Shown here: in pieces, positions 1 to 6,669 of the stretch
How the letters are laid out: each line of letters opens with the position of its first letter
How positions within the stretch are numbered: the stretch's first letter is position 1
Assembly: GCA_026702635.1 (NCBI GenBank)
Contig: JAPPBZ010000084.1
Coordinates: forward strand, 1 to 7,220
Reading direction: 5' to 3'
Length of the DNA: 7,220 nt
From: Bacteroidota bacterium
GTDB lineage: Bacteria; Bacteroidota; Rhodothermia; Rhodothermales; Bin80
Notes under the pieces: generated by a model
The model's input: the letters and a program-made list of their open reading frames with translations, nothing else
What the model was told of the DNA's origin: nothing
Databases searched by the model: none
Made by a program: the position numbers and the translations under genes

Positions 1-552
1 AATCGTGGCTGGATCCTGATACTCTTGCTGCTTAGCGTAGTCGGCTGCTCCGCTCCAGGATCAAGGTCGCTTGTTGATACGATGGACACAAAAGTCGGGG
101 ATGAAGTGCCGATCGACTGGACCGAGTATGAGGACTTCAATCCAGAAGCGTACCAGGAACAGTTGGAAGATCCTTCAAATATGATCCAACACGACGTTCC
201 TGAGGTGCTGCTATCTGCAGACCTTCTGTTGTTCGATCCTTCGGATGCGCAATCTGGTTTTCGAATTCAGATTATATCTACACTAGACAAACAGGAGGCA
301 GACAAAGTGGTCGAAGGTGCTTTGGCATGGTGGCGGGATTTTGTCAAGGATGACTTACTCCATGAGTTATATCCACAAATCGAATTGGAACCACCAGTCT
401 ATCAGGATTTCCGTGCCCCTTACTATCGCGTTCGACTCGGAAACTTTATCAATCGGGATGATGCCGAGCTTTTCTTGGAGGCGGTTGAGAAAAGTTATGC
501 CAGTGCATTCATCGCACCAGACATGGTAATTATTGGAACTCCGATAGAGTAG
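1..552 (+). CDS. SPOR-domain lipoprotein (5' partial)
   Basis: The reading frame is open from the first base, so the true start lies left of the window; a TTG at 25 would fall inside the signal peptide and is unlikely to be the start. The visible N-terminus is a run of Ile/Leu followed by a lipobox (VVGC, Cys at nt 46-48), so the product should be cleaved by signal peptidase II and lipid-anchored. A low-complexity acidic linker follows. From about nt 256 there is a SPOR-like domain: strand FRIQIIS, an Ala/Glu helix, then YYRVRLGNF, a second helix with DDAELFLEAV, and a final strand AFIAPDMV. SPOR domains bind denuded peptidoglycan glycan strands, so a role at the cell wall or septum is inferred. 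The first helix is longer than usual and carries a Trp pair (AWWRDF). The paired YRVRLGNF motif makes the family call fairly secure; the exact role is unknown. Confidence 0.82.
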   Translation, partial: NRGWILILLLLSVVGCSAPGSRSLVDTMDTKVGDEVPIDWTEYEDFNPEAYQEQLEDPSNMIQHDVPEVLLSADLLLFDPSDAQSGFRIQIISTLDKQEADKVVEGALAWWRDFVKDDLLHELYPQIELEPPVYQDFRAPYYRVRLGNFINRDDAELFLEAVEKSYASAFIAPDMVIIGTPIE

Positions 553-883
553 TTGAAACGAGTTCGGGGTCGGCATGAAATACTGTACAAGACGCAGTAG
601 CAGTGCAATCGTATGAGTTGGATCCAGATTGAAGTCTGTCTCAACCGGCATGGAAAGACCTACTGTGTGAATCATCCAACGTACACTCTACAGATCTCTG
701 ATAAACGTAGCAACGTTGACGCAACAAACCGTAGAACGAATCCCGATGCATGTCGCGTGACCGGGAGCCGAATGTCAGTACATATGTAGTGATGAACACT
801 TTGGCGCCGGAAAGCTGACCAAGGAAACAGGAGTGCAGCCCCTGCGTAGACAGAGCCGAAAAACATATCTCTTACACATTCTC
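553..883. other. Intergenic, no supported gene
   Basis: This 331-bp stretch lies between the SPOR lipoprotein and the DUF2911 gene. It contains an ATG-initiated 58-codon plus-strand ORF (613-789) and minus-strand ORFs. None has a recognisable domain, signal peptide or ribosome binding site. No tRNA fold, strong hairpin or convincing promoter hexamer pair was found by eye. The promoter of the downstream gene presumably lies here, but I cannot place it. Confidence 0.6.
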
Positions 884-1468
884 ATGTACCGATTCAGTAC
901 TGCACTCTTCCTGTTGGCATTTCTCTTATTTGGAGCCAGTGACGCGTTTTCTCAGCGGCCTTCCTCCCCTCGCGGCGAAGCATCGACGCAGATTGGAGAA
1001 GCGTGGATCATTGTTGACTATGGGCGCCCAATCCTTCGTGGCCGCACAGGAATCTTTGGCTCTGACGAAGATTATGGTACGATGGTGACCGGGCCTGCGC
1101 CAGTCTGGCGCGCGGGTGCAAACAAATCAACACGGTTGCACACTGAGGTTCCCCTCATGATTGGCGATGTCCAGATTGCGGCCGGTGAATACAGTGTATT
1201 CATTGATTTAAGCCAAGATAGCTGGACCTTTATTCTTTCTACGCATGCGGCCAAAGAATCGGGCCGAGCTCCCGGGGACGGAATCTGGGGAGCTTATGGC
1301 TATACTGCTGACAAAGATGTCGTGCGTGTTCCCATGACGGTGAGTGAGATGACTCACAGCGCTGATCAATTCACGATTGGGTTTTTTGATGTGACGGAAG
1401 CAGGTGGCGTGCTTTCTATGATGTGGGAGCATACAATGGCAAGTGTTCCCTTTACGGTCGTTCAGTAG
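884..1468 (+). CDS. Secreted DUF2911 family protein
   Basis: A 194-aa product starting at ATG 884. The frame stays open to a GTG at 833, but the ATG start puts a clean signal peptide at the very N-terminus: basic residue at position 3, hydrophobic core at 6-18, and a likely cleavage near residues 21-23 (DAFSQ). The ATG is therefore preferred. The mature part matches the DUF2911 pattern common in Bacteroidota: VDYGRP (45-50) then RGR, WRAGANKST (75-83), AAGEYS (99-104), WGAYGY (135-140), a VVRVP segment (146-150), and a C-terminal MMWEHT (179-184). DUF2911 has no established biochemical function; the proteins are predicted periplasmic or secreted beta-rich domains. The gene stands alone, with 331 bp upstream and a convergent neighbour downstream, so the context gives no functional hint. 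No Shine-Dalgarno site precedes the ATG, which is usual in this phylum. Family assignment is confident; function is unknown. Confidence 0.88.
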   Translation: MYRFSTALFLLAFLLFGASDAFSQRPSSPRGEASTQIGEAWIIVDYGRPILRGRTGIFGSDEDYGTMVTGPAPVWRAGANKSTRLHTEVPLMIGDVQIAAGEYSVFIDLSQDSWTFILSTHAAKESGRAPGDGIWGAYGYTADKDVVRVPMTVSEMTHSADQFTIGFFDVTEAGGVLSMMWEHTMASVPFTVVQ

Positions 1469-1642
1469 CGGCCGTACACTTTCAGATACGTAGTATCTTC
1501 TACAGAAATTGAAGGTGTCGAGGAGAGGGGTCCTTTACCTCTTCACGCAGAACCGCTCTGGCTTGGTGGCCCTTACCATTACCATTCGTGCGGACGATAC
1601 GATCGAGTTAACTACCTTCGAGCGTCAATATGATCCCCCGTC

Positions 1643-4333
1643 TCAGTGGAAGGTGATGCGTGTCCCAACGTTAAATGTTCTGGGTAAACCAAGGAATACC
1701 TCTGCATCGTCTGCCCTCCCCATATTCGAACCATTCTCAATGTAGGCGTGAAAGCGGGAATTATTTACAGCATCCTGCACATAGAATGCATCAGTTAGGT
1801 TGAAAACGTGCAGAAACAAGCGAATGCCGTAACGTCCTCTGTCAAAATCATAGCCAGCCTGCAAATCAAACACCGTATATCCAGGTGCTTCCCATACGGT
1901 ACTCCTCCGGTCACTATATCCTGCGGGATCAAAATCTGCAAAATGCCGAGTGTAGGAGCGTCCCGTTAACTTAACATGTAGCCCGGAATGCGGGAACGCC
2001 GTTATTGCGTAGGCAGCCTGTGTCTGGGGGGCATCCCCCACCTTGACGCCACTCAAGGGAAGCGACACCTGCTGCTGACTATCCGGATTGGAACGATCAA
2101 GCGTGTAGGTACCCGACACATCGTCGGTGTAACGCCAGTCACCCAAAGAAAAAGCGCCATCCACACGCACGAAATCCACCGGCTGCCAGGCAAGCTCCCC
2201 TTCGATTCCTTTGTGCAGTGCATTCAGCCCTTTGATACTTACAAGTTCATCATTACCGCTTTGCTCCACGAGGTTGCGGGTCACCGTACGATCATTCCAA
2301 GTCGTGTGATAGAGATTGAGCTTCGCCGTCATTTTTTTGTTGAGAGACCTGAAACTCATACCGCTTTCTATCCCGACGAATGTTTCGTTCTGAGGGTCTG
2401 GGTTTATGCTGCCCGAGATGGCATCTATGACACCATCAAAAACAGGCACTTTGGAGATATAGCCTGAATTTGCATAGACGGAGACCGCATCATTCAGGCT
2501 ATAGCTTACGCCACCTTTAACCTGATACCCGCCAATGGAAGGTGGCGACGCCATGAAAAATTCCCCATTCCCGTCATCGGTAAAGAAATCTTCAAACGAA
2601 TACTTCACGCTGGAATAGCCTGCTACTGCAAAACCACTCCATGGGCCTGCGTCATACTGCCCCTGCAGAAATCCGCCGATCCAATCCACCGTCACTTCAT
2701 CATTGTACTCAAAGCGCTCACCCAGTTGCCGGACCTGCTCTTCCGGATCCCAGAAGTCACTATCTCCAATTCGCAAATACCCATTCCCTCCGAGTAGATC
2801 CCTCACCGTACTGAAATGCTGGATTTCCGCCGCACGCCAGTCGAGCCCCAACTCCAACTTGAAGCGACTGTTCACCTGGTGAGTCAACTTGGAAATAGCT
2901 CCCAATGTCCACTGTACATTATGACGGTTTCGGATTATGCCGAAAGACTGTCCATTCTCTCTGTTCCACTGAATCGTTGCATCATAGTCGGGAACCGGGG
3001 ATGGGCCATCATAATTCTGGATTAGCGCACCATGGCGTCCAGAGCCACCGCCCTTTCCTCCCGAATAATACAGGGTAGTGGAAAGCAGAGACTTGTCTGT
3101 CAACTGTCCAAAATGGCTTAAACTCACAATGGGCTTGTGAAAGAAATTCTCAATTTCATCTATATATTCGGCATTCTTCCGCCGCGCGGGCCCAAAGCCA
3201 TTGTGCTGATCCCGTGTATAGCTCTCTGAAACGGCACCGATGTTTTGATTCCAGCGCCGCCCTCTTTCCGGGAATTTCCGCAGAATATCGCCTATCGTCT
3301 CTTCATCCAATCCATCCCGCTCAAACACTTTTCTTGCGAAACCGTGGTCGTAGGCAGCAATATTCTGCCGGAACAGGTTTTGTCCATGGCGCTGAGGTGT
3401 GCCGATTGCAAAAAAGTCTATGCGATGCCTACTGCTTACATTCCAACCGACTGCAGCGTAATAGGACCACATGTCCGTCCACGTTCCGTCCACATACCCC
3501 CGTCCCGTCTTTCGAACCCCGGATACGGTCACGGCAACCTTACCATTAATAAGCCCGGAAGACAGTACGAGGTTGGTCTTACGAAGCCCATCGTTCCCAA
3601 ATTCCTGTCTGAGAAGTACTTGTCGGGTATTGCGTGCCGGATCGGTAAGGATATTCATTGTACCACCAATGGACGGCGTCGCCAGTGTGACAACAGACAG
3701 GCCACGTTGAAGCTGGATGGAGTTTATCACCTCCCCTAAACCATCCCAGTTTGACCAGTAAAGCCAGCCATTTTCCATGTCATTGGTCGGAATCCCGTTG
3801 ACCATGATGGCAATATTGCGCTGATTGAACCCGCGTACATTCACGCGCGCGTCACCCGCACCACCTCCCTGCGCCGTACTGTATACTGACGGTGCGCTGT
3901 TGAGCACCAGTGGCACATCACGGGAACCAAGATCACGCCGCAACTCTGCTCGCCCCAGCGTCGTGAAGGAAACCGGAGTCCGCTGCTCCAATGCTCTCGA
4001 AGAAAATACTTCCAAGCCCTCCAGGGCCACACTGGTAGACTCAAGTTCAAAATTCAGCACGATATCTGCACTCCGCACAGTCACCACCTGTGATGCATTT
4101 TCATAGCCCACAAAGGAGACGGTGATTGTGTAAGTGCCAGGCGAAATGTCGGAGAGTTTAAAATGTCCTTCTGTATCCGTTGTAGTTCCACGAGACGTGC
4201 CCTCTAGAACCACAGAAGCACCGGGTAATGAGTCGCCGATATCAAGCGTGACGACGGTCCCGGTCATGTTATACTGTGCCAAAGAGACACCCACAAAAAG
4301 GAGGCTTGCAATAATTAACAGGAGGTGTTTCAT
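1643..4333 (-). CDS. TonB-dependent outer-membrane receptor
   Basis: A full-length 896-aa receptor. Residues 1-19 form a Sec signal peptide ending in SLA before Gln20. Residues 22-98 are a carboxypeptidase-D-regulatory-like beta-sandwich (GASVVLEGT, TTDTEGHF, GTYTITVSFVGY). A TonB-box-like segment lies at about 102-112. The plug domain spans about 118-230 and shows VNVRGFNQRN, IMVNGIPTND and a late SIGGTMNI motif. The remainder is a beta-barrel that closes with FNLTDAFY near the C-terminus. The last residue is His after Phe (ITFH), slightly unlike the usual terminal aromatic beta-signal. Such receptors import scarce substrates (siderophores, cobalamin, glycans) using TonB-ExbBD energy. No SusD-like gene is adjacent, so a SusCD glycan system is not supported. 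The substrate cannot be told from the sequence. The start ATG is followed at once by MKHLLLIIAS, which fixes the N-terminus. An SDR gene lies 204 bp upstream on the same strand. Confidence 0.95.
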   Translation of the reverse strand: MKHLLLIIASLLFVGVSLAQYNMTGTVVTLDIGDSLPGASVVLEGTSRGTTTDTEGHFKLSDISPGTYTITVSFVGYENASQVVTVRSADIVLNFELESTSVALEGLEVFSSRALEQRTPVSFTTLGRAELRRDLGSRDVPLVLNSAPSVYSTAQGGGAGDARVNVRGFNQRNIAIMVNGIPTNDMENGWLYWSNWDGLGEVINSIQLQRGLSVVTLATPSIGGTMNILTDPARNTRQVLLRQEFGNDGLRKTNLVLSSGLINGKVAVTVSGVRKTGRGYVDGTWTDMWSYYAAVGWNVSSRHRIDFFAIGTPQRHGQNLFRQNIAAYDHGFARKVFERDGLDEETIGDILRKFPERGRRWNQNIGAVSESYTRDQHNGFGPARRKNAEYIDEIENFFHKPIVSLSHFGQLTDKSLLSTTLYYSGGKGGGSGRHGALIQNYDGPSPVPDYDATIQWNRENGQSFGIIRNRHNVQWTLGAISKLTHQVNSRFKLELGLDWRAAEIQHFSTVRDLLGGNGYLRIGDSDFWDPEEQVRQLGERFEYNDEVTVDWIGGFLQGQYDAGPWSGFAVAGYSSVKYSFEDFFTDDGNGEFFMASPPSIGGYQVKGGVSYSLNDAVSVYANSGYISKVPVFDGVIDAISGSINPDPQNETFVGIESGMSFRSLNKKMTAKLNLYHTTWNDRTVTRNLVEQSGNDELVSIKGLNALHKGIEGELAWQPVDFVRVDGAFSLGDWRYTDDVSGTYTLDRSNPDSQQQVSLPLSGVKVGDAPQTQAAYAITAFPHSGLHVKLTGRSYTRHFADFDPAGYSDRRSTVWEAPGYTVFDLQAGYDFDRGRYGIRLFLHVFNLTDAFYVQDAVNNSRFHAYIENGSNMGRADDAEVFLGLPRTFNVGTRITFH

Positions 4334-4357
4334 TACGAATTATTAGGGAGCCTTGCT

Positions 4358-4386
4358 AAAATATTCTCAACTGTTCTGAGTGGCAA
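4358..4386 (-). promoter_or_regulatory. Candidate sigma70-like promoter of the TonB receptor
   Basis: Read on the minus strand, TTGCCA (4381-4386, 5/6 to TTGACA) is separated by exactly 17 bp from TATTTT (4358-4363, 4/6 to TATAAT). The -10 box ends 24 bp before the receptor ATG. This suggests the receptor is transcribed independently of the upstream SDR gene. The Bacteroidota-type TAnnTTTG box is not present, and hexamer matches of this quality occur by chance, so this remains tentative. Confidence 0.35.
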
Positions 4387-4537
4387 CAAACTGCTGCAGG
4401 TAGTTAGTGACGAAACTAAGACAATTTGACGCAGCATAGGTTCACACGCCCAGAAGATAATCCTGATATGCTTTTTGAGATTGACCGTTACGTGACGGCT
4501 TTCACGATGTGCTCCAGGTCACAAAGAAGAATGGTGA

Positions 4538-5263
4538 TTAGCGCATAAACAACCCACCATTGACATCTATGGTCTCGCCGGTGATGAAGGAGTTTTCGAT
4601 CAGAAGTTTTACCGTCTGCGCGATATGATCACTTTCACCATTGAAGCCCACAGGTGTATCGTTAGCCATAGCAGCCAATTTTTCGTCAGTGGAATAGCGA
4701 TCATGAAATGGTGTGAGAATCACACCAGGGGCAACCGCATTGACGCGAATGTCTCGAGCAAGCTCGCGTGCCGACCCGCGCGTGAACGAGTCCATCGCTC
4801 CTTTTGCGGCCCCATACACCGTTGCCGTAGGTGCGCCATGCCGCATTGCAATCGAAGTTATATTCACGATACTGGGTGAATTTCCTTTCCGTAACAATGG
4901 AACACACAGCTTTGTAAGCAACATCGCCGAATAGGTATTCAGTGTAAAGATGCGCTCCATGAGTGACCAAGTCACCTCTTCAACCATGTGGCGCTGAAGC
5001 AGACTTCCTGCATTATTGACCAACACATCAAGGTGTTCTGTAATACGGTTCACCTCCTGCATCAGGGAGTGACACCCGGCTTCACTCGTGAGATCAGCTT
5101 GGGATGTATAGGCAGTGCCACCCATAGCCTGTACATCTTCCACCACGGGCTCAATCGGAGATTGATTGTGGTGGAGAATCAGTGTATTGCCCTTGGCAAG
5201 GCACCGGGCCGTTTCGGCACCTATGCCTGTACTGGCACCTGTAATCAGAATTGTGCGTCGCAT
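4538..5263 (-). CDS. Short-chain dehydrogenase/reductase (SDR, FabG-like)
   Basis: A 241-aa classical SDR, the usual length for the family. The start at 5263 places the first beta strand immediately at MRRTILITGAS. An upstream in-frame ATG at 5302 would add 13 residues that do not belong to the fold. The Rossmann nucleotide motif TGASTGIG is at residues 8-15, NNAG at 83-86, the catalytic triad is Ser137, Tyr150 and Lys154 (YGAAK), and the PG motif is at 179-180. The C-terminal strand is GETIDVNGG. All catalytic positions are intact, so an active NAD(P)H-dependent oxidoreductase is expected in the cytoplasm. The loop after beta2 (LHHNQS) lacks the acidic residue typical of NAD-specific members, which leans toward NADP(H); this is an inference. 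The substrate is unknown: FabG-type 3-oxoacyl reduction, pteridine reduction or sugar/alcohol oxidation are all possible. The gene stands alone rather than in a fatty-acid cluster, so I do not call it fabG. Confidence 0.92.
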   Translation of the reverse strand: MRRTILITGASTGIGAETARCLAKGNTLILHHNQSPIEPVVEDVQAMGGTAYTSQADLTSEAGCHSLMQEVNRITEHLDVLVNNAGSLLQRHMVEEVTWSLMERIFTLNTYSAMLLTKLCVPLLRKGNSPSIVNITSIAMRHGAPTATVYGAAKGAMDSFTRGSARELARDIRVNAVAPGVILTPFHDRYSTDEKLAAMANDTPVGFNGESDHIAQTVKLLIENSFITGETIDVNGGLFMR

Positions 5264-5413
5264 AGTTATGGTTGAATGATTGGACCCTAGATCCAGGAGC
5301 AATGGTATCGTCTGACGTAACGCTGAGACCTTAAAATAGCCTTGCCGCCTTTAACTCAGTCCCACTCTTTGAAGATCATATAGCATTCCCAAGGATCCCG
5401 CTGCTACAGATAG

Positions 5414-5569
5414 GCTTTAGGTGTTTTCGAAATTAGCACAGTTGAAATTAAGAATCCTCAGAAAAAGCCTCCCGGCGTGACCCCTGTTTCTCGGAAAGAC
5501 TGGAACTTAAACGCTGCACGAGAATTGGTATTCTCCCGTTGGGAAACAGCATGGGAAAAAGCGGCGTAA
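5414..5569 (+). pseudogene. Possible C-terminal remnant of an unidentified gene
   Basis: A 51-codon open segment runs from just after a TAG at 5411 to a TAA at 5567-5569, with no ATG in frame. The last 25 or so residues look protein-like: charged and aromatic with three Trp (KDWNLNAAREL, then FSRWETAWEKAA), suggesting an amphipathic helix at a genuine C-terminus. The upstream part is less convincing. I found no continuation of the frame in the preceding 110 bp in any plus-strand frame. It may be what is left of a deleted gene, or a chance ORF. I cannot name a family. Confidence 0.25.
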
Positions 5570-5587
5570 GTACGCGTTTTTGTGTAC
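5570..5587 (+). other. Wobble-paired hairpin after the remnant stop
   Basis: GTACGCG (5570-5576), a TTTT loop, and TGTGTAC (5581-5587) can form a 7-bp stem in plus-strand RNA using two G-U pairs. It begins one base after the TAA of the putative gene remnant. There is no following U-tract, so it is not a standard intrinsic terminator. The heptamer GTACGCG also recurs as a direct repeat at 5584-5590. Confidence 0.2.
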
Positions 5588-5714
5588 GCGACACGACTGA
5601 TCCCGTTTCGAATCCTGTCGGTGTTTCTAAACGTGGTTCTGACCGACCTGTCGTAAGCCATTGCGATGTGTACGAGGAATCGACAAAATAAAACAGGTTT
5701 AACAGATCGATAGC

Positions 5715-5930
5715 ATGCTATTTTTCCCATATGACCCCCTTGTCCTCGCAGTCTACTCACTTGTCCTCATTGGAGTTATATACGGTGGAATTTCACTAAT
5801 CACCCGGCGGGTTTCTCGCTCCATAGAACAAAGCGAGGCCAGAATTATGACCTCTATTGCACAAAGTGATGCCAGACTTGCAACTTCCTTCGAAAACATT
5901 GAAACTGAACAGAAGGGGACGAATGCATAA
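5715..5930 (+). CDS. Small membrane protein with hendecad-repeat tail, array copy 1
   Basis: A 71-aa protein. Residues about 8-30 form one hydrophobic transmembrane helix. RRVSR (31-35) is a basic membrane-proximal patch, which by the positive-inside rule puts the C-terminus in the cytoplasm. The tail is an 11-residue repeat: SIEQSEARIMT (36-46), SIAQSDARLAT (47-57) and a weaker SFENIETEQKG (58-68), expected to be an amphipathic or coiled-coil helix. This is the first of three tandem homologues. Its C-terminal half is almost identical in DNA to copy 2, whereas its N-terminus (MLFFPYDPL) differs from that of copies 2 and 3. There is no clear Shine-Dalgarno site. Conservation of the protein pattern across copies supports real coding. 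I recognise no named family; function is unknown. Confidence 0.75.
   Translation: MLFFPYDPLVLAVYSLVLIGVIYGGISLITRRVSRSIEQSEARIMTSIAQSDARLATSFENIETEQKGTNA
5820..5918 (+). repeat. 33-bp intragenic repeat encoding hendecads (copy 1)
   Basis: Units 5820-5852 and 5853-5885 match at 23 of 33 bases and encode SIEQSEARIMT and SIAQSDARLAT; a diverged third unit follows to 5918. The same layout recurs in copy 2 (from 6107) and copy 3 (from 6397). The tail therefore seems to have grown by duplication of a 33-bp unit before the whole gene was duplicated. Confidence 0.6.
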
Positions 5931-5989
5931 GTGCCATGTGGGCAAGTGTTGTGTGTCAGGAACCGACACGGTAGATCAACCTCAAAATT

Positions 5990-6196
5990 ATTTATGACCT
6001 AGGTCCTTTTGGAACCCTCATGATCTCCATCATCGCAGTCGTTTTGCTTGTCAACTTTGGAATTCTGTACGGCATTAGTTTACTGATCAACCGGAAGGTT
6101 TCTCGCTCCATAGAACAAAGTGAGGCCAGAATTATGACCTCTATTGCACAACGCGAGACCAGACTTGCAGCTTCCTTCAAAAACACTGAAAATTAA
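5990..6196 (+). pseudogene. Array copy 2: intact frame lacking ATG, early stop
   Basis: This frame is homologous throughout to copies 1 and 3 and contains no frameshift. The codon aligned with the ATG of copy 3 is ATT (5990), with an in-frame TAG at 5972-5974 just upstream. No ATG, GTG or TTG lies between that stop and the homologous start. The next in-frame ATG is at 6020, inside the membrane helix. At the 3' end a TAA (6194-6196) replaces the GAA codon of the other copies, removing six residues. From ATT the product would be 68 aa with the same layout: YDLGPF, a transmembrane helix, RKVSR, then hendecads SIEQSEARIMT and SIAQRETRLAA. Either the copy is decaying, or it uses a rare ATT start (known for infC) or the internal ATG. 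The preserved helix pattern argues against long neutral decay. Confidence 0.6.
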
Positions 6197-6276
6197 CAGA
6201 AGGTGACGGACGTTTAGGCGCCGAGTGGGCAGGTGTTGTGTATCCGGAACTGGTAAGACAAATCAATCTCAAAATC

Positions 6277-6507
6277 ATGTATGATCTAGGTCCTTTTGAA
6301 ATCATTATCACCCTCCTCATCATTGCAGTCCTTCTACTTGCCATCTTTGGAGTTCTGTACGGAATAATCTTACTGATCACCCGTCGGGTTTCTCGCTCTA
6401 TTGAAAAAAGCGAGGCAAGGATATTGGACTCCATTGCACAAAATGAGGCTAGACTTGTAGCTTCATTCCAAAATGTTGAACCTGAACAGACGGTGACGGA
6501 TGCTTGA
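6277..6507 (+). CDS. Small membrane protein with hendecad-repeat tail, array copy 3
   Basis: A 76-aa protein from ATG 6277. A GTG at 6238 in the same frame would add 13 residues, but the matching position in copy 2 is followed by a stop, so the ATG is preferred. Residues about 8-35 form a long, very hydrophobic helix (Ile/Leu-rich), followed by the basic patch RRVSR (36-40). The hendecads are SIEKSEARILD (41-51), SIAQNEARLVA (52-62) and SFQNVEPEQTV (63-73). Differences from copy 1 in the helix are conservative (Gln/Lys, Asp/Asn, Glu kept), as expected under selection for an amphipathic helix. The gene lies 80 bp after the copy 2 stop in a spacer that is itself repeated. It is probably a single-pass inner-membrane protein with a cytoplasmic tail. 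No named family is recognised. Confidence 0.78.
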   Translation: MYDLGPFEIIITLLIIAVLLLAIFGVLYGIILLITRRVSRSIEKSEARILDSIAQNEARLVASFQNVEPEQTVTDA

Positions 6508-6669
6508 ACACCGACCAGGTAAGTGCAGAGACTCGTGATTCGCGCGCTTGACAGGAAAGGGGCTCTTATTGAACCTCTCACTTTCGCCGTCTATTTTTCA
6601 AACGAATTGACATCGCCTTAAATTGTAATTGGCACTCGACAAAAGGACACTCTAGGTCACAACGAAGAC

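Larger units (their letters stand above)
5264..5714. other. Intergenic between divergent SDR gene and small-protein array
   Basis: About 450 bp separate the SDR start (minus strand) from the first small membrane-protein gene (plus strand), so both promoters should lie here. No convincing hexamer pair was found for either. The only internal structure I can point to is an open plus-strand segment with no start codon (5414-5569) and a hairpin just after its stop (5570-5587); both are reported separately. The minus-strand 100-codon ORF covering 5458-5760 has no family resemblance and overlaps the array, so it is not annotated. Confidence 0.55.
5739..6507 (+). repeat. Tandem gene array, period 287-290 bp, three units
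   Basis: Matching positions recur at a fixed distance: the GCA of CGCAGTC lies at 5748, 6035 and 6325, and the first hendecad codon at 5820, 6107 and 6397, giving periods of 287 then 290 bp. The repeat includes both the coding region and the spacer: GTGGGCA(A/G)GTGTTGTGT occurs after copies 1 and 2. Between copies 1 and 2, 53 of 54 bases match over 5811-5864 versus 6098-6151; copy 3 matches copy 1 at 44 of 54 in the same span. The homology fades shortly after the copy 3 stop and does not extend upstream of about 5739. Confidence 0.85.

Noticed and set aside
367..675. 102-codon minus-strand ORF overlapping the SPOR gene
   Set aside because: It mostly shadows the well-supported SPOR domain on the other strand and has no recognisable motifs.
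613..789. 58-codon ATG-initiated plus-strand ORF in the first intergenic gap
   Set aside because: No ribosome binding site, domain, signal peptide or membrane helix; composition looks random.
1484..1498. Hairpin AGATAC-GTA-GTATCT after the DUF2911 gene
   Set aside because: A 6-bp AT-rich stem without a T-tract is not strong enough to call a terminator.
1509..1745. 78-codon plus-strand ORF running into the 3' end of the receptor gene
   Set aside because: It overlaps 100 bp of the receptor coding region antisense and has no family resemblance or start signal.
4485..4498. Near-palindrome CCGTTACGTGACGG downstream of the SDR gene
   Set aside because: The stem is only 4-5 bp with no T-tract on the minus strand; it does not qualify as a terminator or a known operator.
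5458..5760. 100-codon minus-strand ORF upstream of the array
   Set aside because: Composition is unlike a folded protein, and it overlaps the start of array copy 1.
6177..6581. 134-codon minus-strand ORF across array copy 3
   Set aside because: It is the antisense shadow of the repeated small gene; the plus strand shows a conserved membrane helix and hendecads.
6555..6597. Possible terminator after copy 3 (GAAAG/CTTTC arms, then a short T-run)
   Set aside because: The stem is interrupted by unpaired bases and the T-run is several bases away, so it is too weak to call.
6608..6625. Perfect TTGACA upstream of the two-helix protein gene
   Set aside because: No acceptable -10 box at 16-18 bp spacing; the TAATTG found is only 13 bp away.
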